Source of the DNA: CAINVV01 sp964506325
GTDB lineage: Bacteria > Bacteroidota > Bacteroidia > Bacteroidales > Prolixibacteraceae
Length of the DNA: 15,781 bases
NCBI GenBank assembly: GCA_964506325.1
Contig: CAZDLO010000082.1
Span: 1 to 15,781 of the forward strand
Reading direction: 5' to 3'
A program made the position numbers and the translations under genes. The notes beneath the pieces were generated by a model. It was not told the DNA's origin. It saw nothing but the letters and a program-made list of their open reading frames with translations, and did not search any database. The number at the start of each line of letters is the position of its first letter. Position 1 is the first letter of the stretch. Positions 7,622-15,781 of the stretch are shown piece by piece.

Positions 7622-9277
7622 CTAATCGGAGTTTACCTTCACATCCCTGAACATGTATGGGTTGTCGCTGAGCCTTAAGGTCTTGCCGCTGGTGATGGTT
7701 ATGTTCCTGAGAGTGACTTTCCTTGTCTTGACATAGGGAAACTTCTCCCGAGAGGTTTCGTCGGTCATTTTTGGATTGAAATTTGCAAAAATGGCAGGAC
7801 CCAGGTAGTCTTCCGGATGTTTGGAGTCATCTATATGAAGGTTTTCGATGGTGATCTTTTCGGGCATATAACAGGTATAGCCAAAATCATGCTGCCCGGA
7901 ATTAGATCCGCCAATCAGGCAGGCACTTGTTGGTTTTCCACCTGCCGGCACAAAAGTGCAGTTGCGGATGACGAGTTCCCCCTGCCATGTACTGCCGTAG
8001 TCGGAGCGAAGATTGATAAGGCTCCTTCCGTATATGGTCGAATTCTCCACGGTAAAGGTCCCGCTGCCGATAGCGTTTATACCCTGGTGTCCCAGTGTTG
8101 AGTTTCGGATGGTGGCATTGGCGACACCCATATGAGCATCAAACCTTGAGAAATTGCAACTGTCCAGGACAAGATTCTTGCAAAAGTTGGATCCCATGAT
8201 TCCCCAGTACCTGCTGTCCTTGATGTCATTCGTCTGACTGCAGTTCACGAATGACACGTTGAGAGCCTGGTTGATGGAGATGTCGTAGCTGCCCATGGAG
8301 ACCGGAACCCCCGCAGAGCCAATAGTCGGGTACATTTTTCGTCCGGTAAGGATTGTATTCTGAACTGTAACATAGGCGCAATCGCTGATATTGATGAAGC
8401 CGCCATAAGGTGCGCCATGTTCTCCTTCGCCGGCGACATGGTGTTCCAGTCCATTCACAAGAACATTGGACCGCCTGATCTCAATGCCCCGGCTGTAATA
8501 AGTGTACTTCGATTCGGCATTGTTGGCAATTGTGGTAAAACGTCCTCCGGTGATGGTCAGTTTGGTCCCGTCAATGGGAAGAGCGGTGATTTCCGTTATT
8601 TGGCTGAAGTCCCAGATGATCGGAGCGTCCATATCCACCTTGCCTTCCTTGTCGGCGATAAAGATATCTTTCTGCTCGGATCCACTGTTTTGGTTCGGCC
8701 CAAACCGGATGTAGCGTCTAATATTGGAATCGGTGACAGTGATAAGGCAGGTTCCGGGCAAGGAGGTGTCAATTTTCTCCTGGTTCCTCCTTAGGGATGA
8801 TATGCCGTTAAGCCTGAATGGTTGCAGGCTGGAACTGACCTGGAAAATTGGTGCATTCCGGTTTAAGACGTCGGTGTCGTCAATGATAAAGGCTGCCGTA
8901 CCGAAATCGGTGTCGGTCCGGACGACTGCAGTGCGGTTCTTTCTGCCAAGGTAGTATTTGGCTCCTTCGTCAGCTCTCACTTTCAGTCCCTGCTGATTCG
9001 CAAAGGCATGAGTGGCAGCGATGATGTCTGTATCATCTGTTTTACCGTCGCCCCTTGCACCGAAATCACTATAGCAGACCCACCCGTTTGCCTTGAATTT
9101 GAGGAGATCCTCCGGGGATACATTGATAAGCAATGCCCCGTTTTCATTTGTTTGCACCAGGGTAATATTTTTTTCTGATGTGATGACCGCATTTTCAAGC
9201 GGGCGTTTGGTCTGCCCCTGTGCCATTCCGTATACGCAGGGGAATAAGATGAAAAAAAAGAACAAGCCTTTCATCAT
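7622..9277 (-). CDS. Secreted right-handed beta-helix protein, pectate-lyase-like fold
   Basis: Exported protein of 551 residues. A signal peptide covers about 1-20 (FFFFILFPCVYGMAQ). A linker (about 25-65) leads to the hallmark DFGARGDGKTDDT (71-83), the N-terminal motif of pectate_lyase_3/GH28-like beta-helix proteins, followed by the amphipathic capping helix IIAATHAFANQQG. From about 140 to 530 the sequence is a series of short strands with Asn/Ser/Thr/Val-rich turns such as FINISDCAYVTVQNTIL, VSFVNCS, LVLDSCNFS, ATIRNSTL and FTVENSTIYG, as expected of parallel beta-helix coils. Proteins with this fold include polysaccharide lyases, polygalacturonases, epimerases and non-catalytic phage-type spikes. 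I see no Asp triad that fixes a GH28 activity, so the reaction is open. It is the last of three secreted-protein genes on this strand, 117 bases after the 874-residue hydrolase-like gene, which favours a role on the same glycan. Confidence 0.82.
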   Translation of the reverse strand: MMKGLFFFFILFPCVYGMAQGQTKRPLENAVITSEKNITLVQTNENGALLINVSPEDLLKFKANGWVCYSDFGARGDGKTDDTDIIAATHAFANQQGLKVRADEGAKYYLGRKNRTAVVRTDTDFGTAAFIIDDTDVLNRNAPIFQVSSSLQPFRLNGISSLRRNQEKIDTSLPGTCLITVTDSNIRRYIRFGPNQNSGSEQKDIFIADKEGKVDMDAPIIWDFSQITEITALPIDGTKLTITGGRFTTIANNAESKYTYYSRGIEIRRSNVLVNGLEHHVAGEGEHGAPYGGFINISDCAYVTVQNTILTGRKMYPTIGSAGVPVSMGSYDISINQALNVSFVNCSQTNDIKDSRYWGIMGSNFCKNLVLDSCNFSRFDAHMGVANATIRNSTLGHQGINAIGSGTFTVENSTIYGRSLINLRSDYGSTWQGELVIRNCTFVPAGGKPTSACLIGGSNSGQHDFGYTCYMPEKITIENLHIDDSKHPEDYLGPAIFANFNPKMTDETSREKFPYVKTRKVTLRNITITSGKTLRLSDNPYMFRDVKVNSD

Positions 9278-9394
9278 GGGAGTATTTTTGAAGTTAGAAA
9301 CTAAATATACGTTTATAGATTGTCATTTGCTAGTAATATGCCGGCACAACCCAAATTATCATCAGGACACTATCCGGTAGAATTTGTTTGAAAT

Positions 9395-12019
9395 TCAATC
9401 TTTCTTCCTGACCAGGATCACCAGTCCTTTTCCCCCTGGTATAACAAGTTTATCCAACGACGCCTGTGTTTGTCCAACCTGGATCTCATCTATTTCCGGA
9501 ATTGAAATTTCCACATGTCGCTTATTGAATCCCAGCTTTTTCCAGTTCACCGATAATTTTACCTCGGTATCCTGACTCGTCCAGTTGGCTACCGGAATAA
9601 TCAGTTCATCGGCGCTTTGATAAACGGATGCCACAACAACCGGTTTGCTGCTTTTTACAGGGCAATCATTTTCCCAGTAGCCAATCAGCGTTTTTTCCTT
9701 TATCCGATGGTCGTCCCAGAATTTCCAGGTGGAGGTGGGCGGAACTCCTAAATGGCCGGCCCGGTTGGTGATACCGTAAACCAGTCCTCTCCAGGCATTC
9801 CCTCCCCGGTGCAACATCTGACCGGTAATCCCAAATGGCATGCCCGAAACTTCGATGAGCCAATGGTCAGGCGAACGGTCATAATTTCGCCCTTCGCCTA
9901 CCCATGCCAGATCGATGTAGGGAAGCAGATCCATATACAGGTTGTAACAGCTTGCATATCCGGCTGACTGTCGGTAATGGTTCCACATGTGCATGTCGAT
10001 GCTGCCATCTGGAAGATTGCGATCAAGGACTTTCCTTGCACGCTGAAAGGCAACACGATCAAGTGCAGTATCATCAATATAAACTCCGTCAATATTTAGG
10101 TTGCGGACCATCCAGTCAAGTCCTGCCAGGTAAAAATTGTTTAGACGGCTGTCGGGTGTTGTAATGAGAGAAAGATCTACTTCATCCTTGAAATATCCCT
10201 GTCCAATTTTTGTAAACCATCCGGGAATATATTTTTCTCTCATATTTTTGATATACCATTCGTCAGGACCGTTGGGATAGATATCGTGTGTACGTATATC
10301 ATTCCCGGGTCCGGGGAAGAATATTTCGCCATTGAGGCTGTTGAAGGCCCATAACTCGGGGAGTTTGGTGGTTAATTCACGGGTTGTATAGTAGAGTTTC
10401 AAACGGATATTCTCGCGGTGAGCCATGGCAGCCAATCTTTTTATACCTTCCTTATTTTCGTTTAGGTACGGATAGTTTATAAAGGGATTAACCTCTTCTG
10501 AATGATGAATATTCAGGATATTTGCACCGGCCAGCATGGCTTTGCCCGGTTTCAGAAAGCAATCAGCACCCCCGCCGTGGAAATAGCGTTCGCCATACTT
10601 TAATTGGGGGTCAATCAGTTTTAGTGGCGTTATCAACAGGTCGAAATTGTAATTAAGTACCTCTCCTTTCTTCAAATCGCGCTGACCCGAATAAGCGGTC
10701 AGGCAAACATCATTCTCATTCTGCACTACGTTGAGGCCTCCATTGCCTTGGTTGCCCCATGAAGGCGGAAGATTTAGCGGATGATATTCGTAATAGATAT
10801 TGATTAGGGGAGTGACATAATTTTCGGCTTTCAGCCTGATACGCATGCCTCCGTTGACACCACCCACCCAAAGCATGTCCTGGTGTTTGGCCCGGTCCCA
10901 TGTCCACCTGAAATCTGGAGTCCGGTATCCTCCCTCATGACCCATACCCATCATGTACCTGGAGTTTTCAAGCTCCATGGGAACCTCCAGCCGGATATCC
11001 TTCACACTAAACGGAACTTTAGCCGTTAGCTTTAGCTGGTATTCCATATACCCATCAAATTCCATGGTGCCAAAGACTTCGAGATCACATTCCAATGAGG
11101 TATTCATGACCTTCCAGCTGATTCTTGATGAAGTTTTCCCCAAATACTCGAGTATCCCGGGTTTTAACCTGATGATATGCCCGTTGTCTTTTTCAATGCA
11201 AAACCGGAAGGGATGGTTTATGATCTGTTCACCTTTTTTGATAAGCGCTTGGTTGGACGAATTGAAATAGCTGATCATTGAAGCAGGAAGTCCGTTTTTC
11301 CCCAGGCTTACCGAACGCCCCAGTATCGACAGTTTATTTTCTTCCAGTTGAACCGGGGTGAAACCTTTTGTAACCTCCTCGTCAATTGCAATTCTGGAGT
11401 TGAGCCAGTCGAGTCTCGAAAGTTTTTTGTCGTCATTGTATCCGCGATTGGGAACTATGTTTTCTGACACAGAGAGGCAGACCGGAATCAACTGTTTTTC
11501 TCCCCCGGCTAGTACCGAAACCGATCCTGTGTAGGTTCCGGATGCCACGCCTTCCAAATCAATGCCAAGCCAAAGAGCCTGTACCCTTCCGTTGGAGATT
11601 GATACACTCTTGTTGAATGCTTCTCCATGATAATTAATGCCCCCGGTATTAAAACAGGTCATTTTTGAAACCGGGATAGTCAGGTTTTCTTTTTCACCTT
11701 TAAATTCTGAGAACAGCACTTTTACCTCCCGAAGATCTTCCTGAACAGCCCATATCCCGATTTGCCAGACATAATACTCACCACCGTCTGCACTCATTTG
11801 AAAAACGGAGGAGCTCAAAGTGCTTTCAATTTTTCGTTCCGGTATTGAATCAAACCATTTTATAGGAGTCTCCCGTAATTCCGGATATGCCAGGAATTTC
11901 CTTTCATTCAGCCTGTTTCCATATTTTTCAAGAGCCTCTTTTGTTGACAGGTGATTATCTGAAGGCTTTGCAATCAGGGATATTAAAAAAACTGCAAGAA
12001 AAACAAATGCATATTTCAT
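9395..12019 (-). CDS. Putative secreted glycoside hydrolase, GH123_N/DUF6067-like (short paralog)
   Basis: An 874-residue exported protein resembling the large proteins from Bacteroidota and Planctomycetota annotated as glycoside hydrolase domain-containing (DUF6067 / GH123 N-terminal-like); no characterised member is known to me. A signal peptide is at about 1-18. An N-terminal beta-sandwich region includes YVWQIGIWAVQ (83-93), TCFNTGGI (121-128) and LWLGIDLEGVASGTYTG (149-165), similar to the segment before the catalytic barrel in GH123. A middle beta-rich region follows (GTMEFDG 317-323, DIRLEVP 341-347). A barrel-like C-terminal part starts near 500 with NIHH (503-506), NPFINYP, LYYTTREL and ELWAFNSL, then IDGVYIDD (Asp649, Asp650), IDMHMWNH (674-681), VGEG (Glu709) and LIEVSGMPFG (Glu723). 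Conserved acidic residues at strand ends make these the candidate catalytic groups. A final beta-domain (about 790-874) closes it. It lies 163 bases after its longer paralog. Confidence 0.72.
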   Translation of the reverse strand: MKYAFVFLAVFLISLIAKPSDNHLSTKEALEKYGNRLNERKFLAYPELRETPIKWFDSIPERKIESTLSSSVFQMSADGGEYYVWQIGIWAVQEDLREVKVLFSEFKGEKENLTIPVSKMTCFNTGGINYHGEAFNKSVSISNGRVQALWLGIDLEGVASGTYTGSVSVLAGGEKQLIPVCLSVSENIVPNRGYNDDKKLSRLDWLNSRIAIDEEVTKGFTPVQLEENKLSILGRSVSLGKNGLPASMISYFNSSNQALIKKGEQIINHPFRFCIEKDNGHIIRLKPGILEYLGKTSSRISWKVMNTSLECDLEVFGTMEFDGYMEYQLKLTAKVPFSVKDIRLEVPMELENSRYMMGMGHEGGYRTPDFRWTWDRAKHQDMLWVGGVNGGMRIRLKAENYVTPLINIYYEYHPLNLPPSWGNQGNGGLNVVQNENDVCLTAYSGQRDLKKGEVLNYNFDLLITPLKLIDPQLKYGERYFHGGGADCFLKPGKAMLAGANILNIHHSEEVNPFINYPYLNENKEGIKRLAAMAHRENIRLKLYYTTRELTTKLPELWAFNSLNGEIFFPGPGNDIRTHDIYPNGPDEWYIKNMREKYIPGWFTKIGQGYFKDEVDLSLITTPDSRLNNFYLAGLDWMVRNLNIDGVYIDDTALDRVAFQRARKVLDRNLPDGSIDMHMWNHYRQSAGYASCYNLYMDLLPYIDLAWVGEGRNYDRSPDHWLIEVSGMPFGITGQMLHRGGNAWRGLVYGITNRAGHLGVPPTSTWKFWDDHRIKEKTLIGYWENDCPVKSSKPVVVASVYQSADELIIPVANWTSQDTEVKLSVNWKKLGFNKRHVEISIPEIDEIQVGQTQASLDKLVIPGGKGLVILVRKKD

Positions 12020-12182
12020 CTGTATATAATTTTGTTATCTATTTGCCTGACGGCATACCTACAATTTCCTTTTCGGTTAGTTTGAAAATCGTCTTATGGG
12101 TATTTCATAGTACAGGTTAATTGTAAACTATTTTGGTTCGCCGGAAAAAATAAATTTCTCAATCAGTAATTCGGGGATACTT

Positions 12183-15143
12183 TTATTTTTCCGAAATAAT
12201 CAAAATGCAATCTCCCAACGCATCAACAGGAATAGGTTCGCCGGCTTTAAAGGTACGTTCTCTCTGATAGGATTTGATTTCAGGCGCTGTGATGATAACC
12301 CCTGATGGATCTAAACCCAGTCTTTCCCAGTCGATTTTCAGCTTTGCATTGACTGGTTTATCATTCCAGCTGCCAATGGCCACGAGGGTTTTCCCATCTT
12401 TGATATACACAGTGGCCAAAACATCTTTCTGGTCGGTAGTTACCGGCGGATCTCTTTCCCAGTATCCGTGCATTTCAGCGTCCGCGATGCCAAAACGGTC
12501 CCACAATTCCCACATAGCCCATGATTTTCCCAGCCTGACGGTCATTCCGAAGGTCATGCCACGACGGTTATTTACATCATCCTGGAAGAAGATGTCATTC
12601 ATGATTCCATACGGAATGCCAGAGGTTTCAACCAACCAGTAATCGGCAGGCATAATATTCCAGTTGAACCCTTCGCCAAAAATCGTCTTGTCAATGTATG
12701 GGAAATATTCAAGGTATTGGTTCGCAGGTCCATTGGAAAATTGCGTGTTGGAATGTAAATCAATCAGACACCCTGGCTTATTCTTTTCCATTACTTTGCG
12801 CATGCGTTTCAGAATCCGCCGGTCGTATGAAACATCATCAAGATAAACACCGTCAATGTCCATGTTTTTGAGCAGCCAGTCGAGCCCCTCGATGTAATAG
12901 TTGTACAGGCGGGATTCACCGCTGCTCAGGATGGCAGCATCCACTTCACCCTTACCCAGATGAGTGTACCATTGTTTCGTGTAATTGGCAACCAGATGTT
13001 CGCGAAGCCACTGGTAGCCTGCCGGTTCACCATCGGCAAATATCTCGGTGCCCAGACTGCGCAATGCCCACAGTTCGGTCATATGATTGCTTATTTCGCG
13101 TACGGTGTAGTAAATTTTTACTTTCCATCCCTTTGCATGCCAGGTGTCGATGTGATCACGAAGTTCTTTACGGGCAATAAACGGATAGTTGATGTACGGG
13201 TTGTATTTGTTCGCATGGTGGATGTTCATCACGTTACCACCGTTGGCGATCACTTCAGGTGTAGGTTCAGGGTTGTGGTAATACCTGTTGGTGAACTGTG
13301 CCCTGGTATCGGTTTTCTTAACAGGAGTGATCAATAGTGCAAACTTGTAAGTCACAGAATCTCCTTGTTCAATGAACCTGGGTCCGCTAAAGGCAGAGGC
13401 AATAACTGTGCTATCCTCTGTTTTGATCCGGAACCCGCCACTTCTGCCGTTGACCCAGGAGTTGGTACGCTCAAACCATCCCATTCTGGAGGGATTTGGC
13501 TGGTATAAGTTACGCAGAGGACCATTGTAGGTGTCACCTTGTAACTCACAATGGATCCCACCGGCAGGATCCCCAATCCAAAAGCTGTCTTCTGTTTTTA
13601 TCCAGCGCGAGATATGATTTCCGGGTGTATATCCTCCCATCCTGCCCATGCCTGTCATGTAGGTGGCAAATTCCTTTCTCAAAGGAATCTCAAGCCGGAT
13701 ATCCTGTATTGGAAAGGCTTGTCTGGCCACTACCTTACAATCATACTTTAAGTGGCCATCAAATTCCATCGTTCCGTTCGTAATCAGGGTTAGCTGATCA
13801 TTTTCTGAAACGGTTTCCCAGCTCACAATGCCGTTGGCCTTTTTCTTCCAGGTGAAAGATTTTGAAACCAGTTCAATCTTTTGGATTCCGCTTTGGATTG
13901 TAAATTTTAAGGGAGAGGAAAGGATGTTGTTTTCCCCGCAGAGAATTTCAGATGGATAACCCAGGTTATTAAGTAGGACGGAACGTCCGAGACAAGTTAT
14001 CTTTTGATTATCAATGAGAAGAGAGGTGTATGGAGCCACTGCCTCATCGTCGATTCCGAGGGTTGAGTTGAGCCATCGAAGTCGTGAATGTCTCCAGGGT
14101 TCATTATCACCACGATCGGCAAGGTAACTGTTCCCGATGGTAAGGACTAGTTTAATTTTTCGCTTTTCGAGGTTCTGTGGTATGATAACAATGTCACCTT
14201 CATACACCCCCGGTTTAGTGTCTGGTGCGATATCAACACCAACCCATAACGGACGAATCTCCCCTTTCCTTAAATCAACTGTCAGGATAAATGGATTTCC
14301 GTTAATGTCAATGCCATTGGTATTAAAACAGGTAAAACGTTCCCGGGAAATGCGATCACCGTTTTTATTGACAAGATCTGGAAAATCAAGCTTAACATTC
14401 TGAAGCGGCTTTTGCGTGGCCCAAATACCCACCTGAAATGCATAATACTCGTTTTTCTGTGCATATCCTGAAAAATTATCAAAAGGTGTCCGTCCGATCC
14501 ATCGCGAAGGGATAGCATCGAACATTCGGACAGGTAAATCCCTTCCTTCGGGGAAAATTAGATAATCGGCTTTATGAATGTCCAGGTACCTGGAGACTTC
14601 CTGTTTCGTTGCAATCACCTCCATGGGAAAAAAATTGTGAAAATCATTGCGGGCTTGAATTTCCTTCACTACCCCCTGGGTTACATCCTTAAATGCGGTT
14701 GAGCCGTTGTTTAACTGATGTCTTTTAACCCATTCAATTTCCGGAGCATCCTCAACGGTAAGATAATCACCGGTTTGTGCTTTTACCGTTTCCGGAGTGT
14801 AAGGCAAATAATAGAAATAATAGATTCCGGTTTTAGCCATTGGACCTGCGACCAGCTCGCAGCGCTCATTGTTAATCTGTATCCGGTGTATATTTGGCAC
14901 TTTTTCGCCGGTTTGGGCGTTGATTATCATCAGGTGCCGCTTTTCAGGTGATGCATCGTGCCTGCGCCAGAGAAAGTCAAAGTGGATGGCATCTGAAACC
15001 CGGCTTACTTCGAACAAAGCCCTGTGATTTCCAAGGGCTTCGTCCCACTCTTCTTTAGGGATTGAATATTTGATTTCTGAAGATTGAGCATTAATGAAAG
15101 TCAAAAGAAACTGTAAAACAAAAAACACAGACGCTCTATTCAT
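12183..15143 (-). CDS. Putative secreted glycoside hydrolase, GH123_N/DUF6067-like (long paralog)
   Basis: A 986-residue exported protein, paralog of its downstream neighbour. The signal peptide ends near residue 19 (FINAQ). An extra domain of about 150 residues (21-175) comes next, with beta-rich stretches such as IHFDFLWRRHD and IYYFYYLPY, absent from the short paralog. From about 178 the two proteins run in parallel: FDAIP (208-212), YAFQVGIWATQ, TCFNTNGI (271-278), LWVGVDIAPDTKPGVYEG (299-316), GTMEFDG (457-463), DIRLEIP (481-487), NIHH (640-643), NPYINYP, IYYTVREI, ELWALRSL, IDGVYLDD (Asp769, Asp770), IDLH (794-797), FGEG (Glu824) and LVETSGIPYG (Glu839). The TRP/His-rich motif after IDMH in the paralog is replaced by SNTQ, and a loop before it is about 15 residues shorter. 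The start fits a -7 box 22 bases upstream. Secreted glycan hydrolysis is inferred from family resemblance. Confidence 0.72.
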   Translation of the reverse strand: MNRASVFFVLQFLLTFINAQSSEIKYSIPKEEWDEALGNHRALFEVSRVSDAIHFDFLWRRHDASPEKRHLMIINAQTGEKVPNIHRIQINNERCELVAGPMAKTGIYYFYYLPYTPETVKAQTGDYLTVEDAPEIEWVKRHQLNNGSTAFKDVTQGVVKEIQARNDFHNFFPMEVIATKQEVSRYLDIHKADYLIFPEGRDLPVRMFDAIPSRWIGRTPFDNFSGYAQKNEYYAFQVGIWATQKPLQNVKLDFPDLVNKNGDRISRERFTCFNTNGIDINGNPFILTVDLRKGEIRPLWVGVDIAPDTKPGVYEGDIVIIPQNLEKRKIKLVLTIGNSYLADRGDNEPWRHSRLRWLNSTLGIDDEAVAPYTSLLIDNQKITCLGRSVLLNNLGYPSEILCGENNILSSPLKFTIQSGIQKIELVSKSFTWKKKANGIVSWETVSENDQLTLITNGTMEFDGHLKYDCKVVARQAFPIQDIRLEIPLRKEFATYMTGMGRMGGYTPGNHISRWIKTEDSFWIGDPAGGIHCELQGDTYNGPLRNLYQPNPSRMGWFERTNSWVNGRSGGFRIKTEDSTVIASAFSGPRFIEQGDSVTYKFALLITPVKKTDTRAQFTNRYYHNPEPTPEVIANGGNVMNIHHANKYNPYINYPFIARKELRDHIDTWHAKGWKVKIYYTVREISNHMTELWALRSLGTEIFADGEPAGYQWLREHLVANYTKQWYTHLGKGEVDAAILSSGESRLYNYYIEGLDWLLKNMDIDGVYLDDVSYDRRILKRMRKVMEKNKPGCLIDLHSNTQFSNGPANQYLEYFPYIDKTIFGEGFNWNIMPADYWLVETSGIPYGIMNDIFFQDDVNNRRGMTFGMTVRLGKSWAMWELWDRFGIADAEMHGYWERDPPVTTDQKDVLATVYIKDGKTLVAIGSWNDKPVNAKLKIDWERLGLDPSGVIITAPEIKSYQRERTFKAGEPIPVDALGDCILIISEK

Positions 15144-15165
15144 AATAAGTTGCTTTTTTGTATAG

Positions 15166-15173
15166 CAAAAATA
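15166..15173 (-). promoter_or_regulatory. Bacteroidota-type -7 box before the long hydrolase paralog
   Basis: Reads TATTTTTG on the minus strand, a full TAnnTTTG match, 22 bases before the ATG at 15143. The nearest upstream TTTG is about 26 bases away, beyond the usual spacing, so a standard -33 element is not seen. An AGAGCTCT palindrome (15182-15189) lies in that space. If active, it would drive the run of three secreted-protein genes separately from the plug-domain gene. Confidence 0.4.
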
Positions 15174-15331
15174 GCGATAATAGAGCTCTTAGAACTATTC
15201 AAAAAGGGGAAAGTGATTTTCAAACTTGGTTTAAATGTTGGAGAATAAAGATTGAAAATTATGGAGCCCGGCAATAGTAAACCAATAAAAGGATATTTCA
15301 CTTTTCCGATTAAATATACCACCAACTAACC

Positions 15332-15781
15332 TTATTTCTTGTCTCCCCTATTGGTCTCAATAAGAATAACTCCGTTAGCCCCTCTTGTTCCGTATATAGC
15401 AGCTCCCGCATCTTTAATAACATCAATACTCTTTACCTGAGAGGGCACAATAGATTTCAAAGCATCCATATTATATGGGGTACCATCAACAAGAACAAGT
15501 GCTGAATTTTCTCTGGTGTTAATGGAGTTTATGCCACGAATTATTATATATTTATTGTCTGTCACCTGTACTCCAGCGCATCTTCCCTTTATCAGAGAAA
15601 AAATATTATTGTATTGTGAAAAATCAAAATCATCTTTATTTATACTGGTTACGGCATTGAGTCTGTCTGCATCGGCCACATGGCCATAGCCGATGGCAAA
15701 TTCACGTCCTTTTTCGCCCGGAATTAGTTTCAGATTGACAGCTACAAATTTGATTTTGCCGGTTAACTTCACATTCTGGTT
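15332..15781 (-). CDS. Stand-alone SusC/RagA-type TonB plug-domain protein, 5' end outside window
   Basis: The C-terminal part of a protein whose frame is open to the right edge (N-Q-N-V-K-L...), so the start is not in the window; the GTG at 15772 is only an internal codon. The visible 149 residues hold a plug domain of the type at the N-terminus of SusC/RagA outer-membrane receptors: a FAIGYG segment like the family's VGYG, then DDFDFSQYNNIFSLIKGRCAG, YIIIRGINSINT, ALVLVDGTPY, VKSIDVIKDAGAAIYGTRGA and NGVILIET. In a receptor, a long beta-barrel would follow; here the protein stops four residues later at RGDKK. The ending looks natural, like small plug-only lipoproteins I recall from Bacteroidales, rather than a broken receptor, since the sequence after the stop shows no barrel continuation. 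Its role is unknown. It is on the same strand as the hydrolase genes, 188 bases upstream. Confidence 0.82.
   Translation of the reverse strand, partial: NQNVKLTGKIKFVAVNLKLIPGEKGREFAIGYGHVADADRLNAVTSINKDDFDFSQYNNIFSLIKGRCAGVQVTDNKYIIIRGINSINTRENSALVLVDGTPYNMDALKSIVPSQVKSIDVIKDAGAAIYGTRGANGVILIETNRGDKK

Noticed and set aside
15140..15325. A 61-codon hydrophobic frame overlapping the start of the long paralog by ATGA
   Set aside because: It needs a TTG start, runs through the putative promoter and has no family resemblance; the overlap is probably chance.
15332..15772. A complete gene starting at the GTG at 15772
   Set aside because: The frame stays open to the window edge and the residues before the GTG are unremarkable coding sequence, so the gene is more likely cut by the edge.
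7622..15781. Calling the region a canonical polysaccharide utilisation locus
   Set aside because: No SusD and no full-length SusC are visible, and no hybrid two-component sensor or sigma/anti-sigma pair is seen.

Overview
The window looks like chromosomal DNA from a member of the Bacteroidota. The evidence is a SusC/RagA-type TonB plug domain at the right edge, several signal peptides ending in an N-A-Q-like cleavage region, TAnnTTTG-type -7 boxes, an absence of convincing Shine-Dalgarno sequences, and mid-range base composition. The genus cannot be set from the sequence alone. I see no mobile element, CRISPR array, rRNA or tRNA.

Layout. (1) Positions 3-1645, plus strand: the end of a small winged-helix regulator followed 23 bases later by creD, closed by a strong bidirectional hairpin at 1724-1775. 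(2) Positions 1776-2242: an AT-rich intergenic stretch with four copies of a GGAATATTCC-like palindrome. (3) Positions 2243-4852, plus strand: a large secreted family 3 glycoside hydrolase with a PA14 insertion, closed by a hairpin at 4925-4954. (4) Positions 4991-7275, minus strand: a bile acid:sodium symporter-family (BASS) carrier and an integral-membrane GT87/DUF2029-like glycosyltransferase. (5) Positions 7622-15143, minus strand: three secreted proteins in a row, transcribed right to left. These are a 986-residue and an 874-residue protein that are paralogs with a glycoside-hydrolase-like C-terminal barrel, then a 551-residue pectate-lyase-like right-handed beta-helix protein. (6) Positions 15332-15781, minus strand: the C-terminal part of a protein that ends right after a TonB plug domain, with no beta-barrel.

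Together the GH3 enzyme, the two paralogous putative hydrolases and the beta-helix protein suggest extracytoplasmic breakdown of a complex polysaccharide or glycoconjugate. There is no complete SusC/SusD pair in view, so this is not a canonical polysaccharide utilisation locus as far as the window shows, and the substrate cannot be named. The regulator-creD pair, the BASS carrier and the GT87-like enzyme look like ordinary neighbours rather than parts of the degradative set.

The most interesting material is the pair of large paralogs. They share a hydrolase-like core (GVY-I/L-DD, GEG and SG-I/M-P motifs) but differ in the N-terminal domain and in segments likely to line the active site. The isolated plug domain and the palindrome cluster upstream of GH3 come next. 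No clearly new multi-gene system could be demonstrated from the sequence alone.
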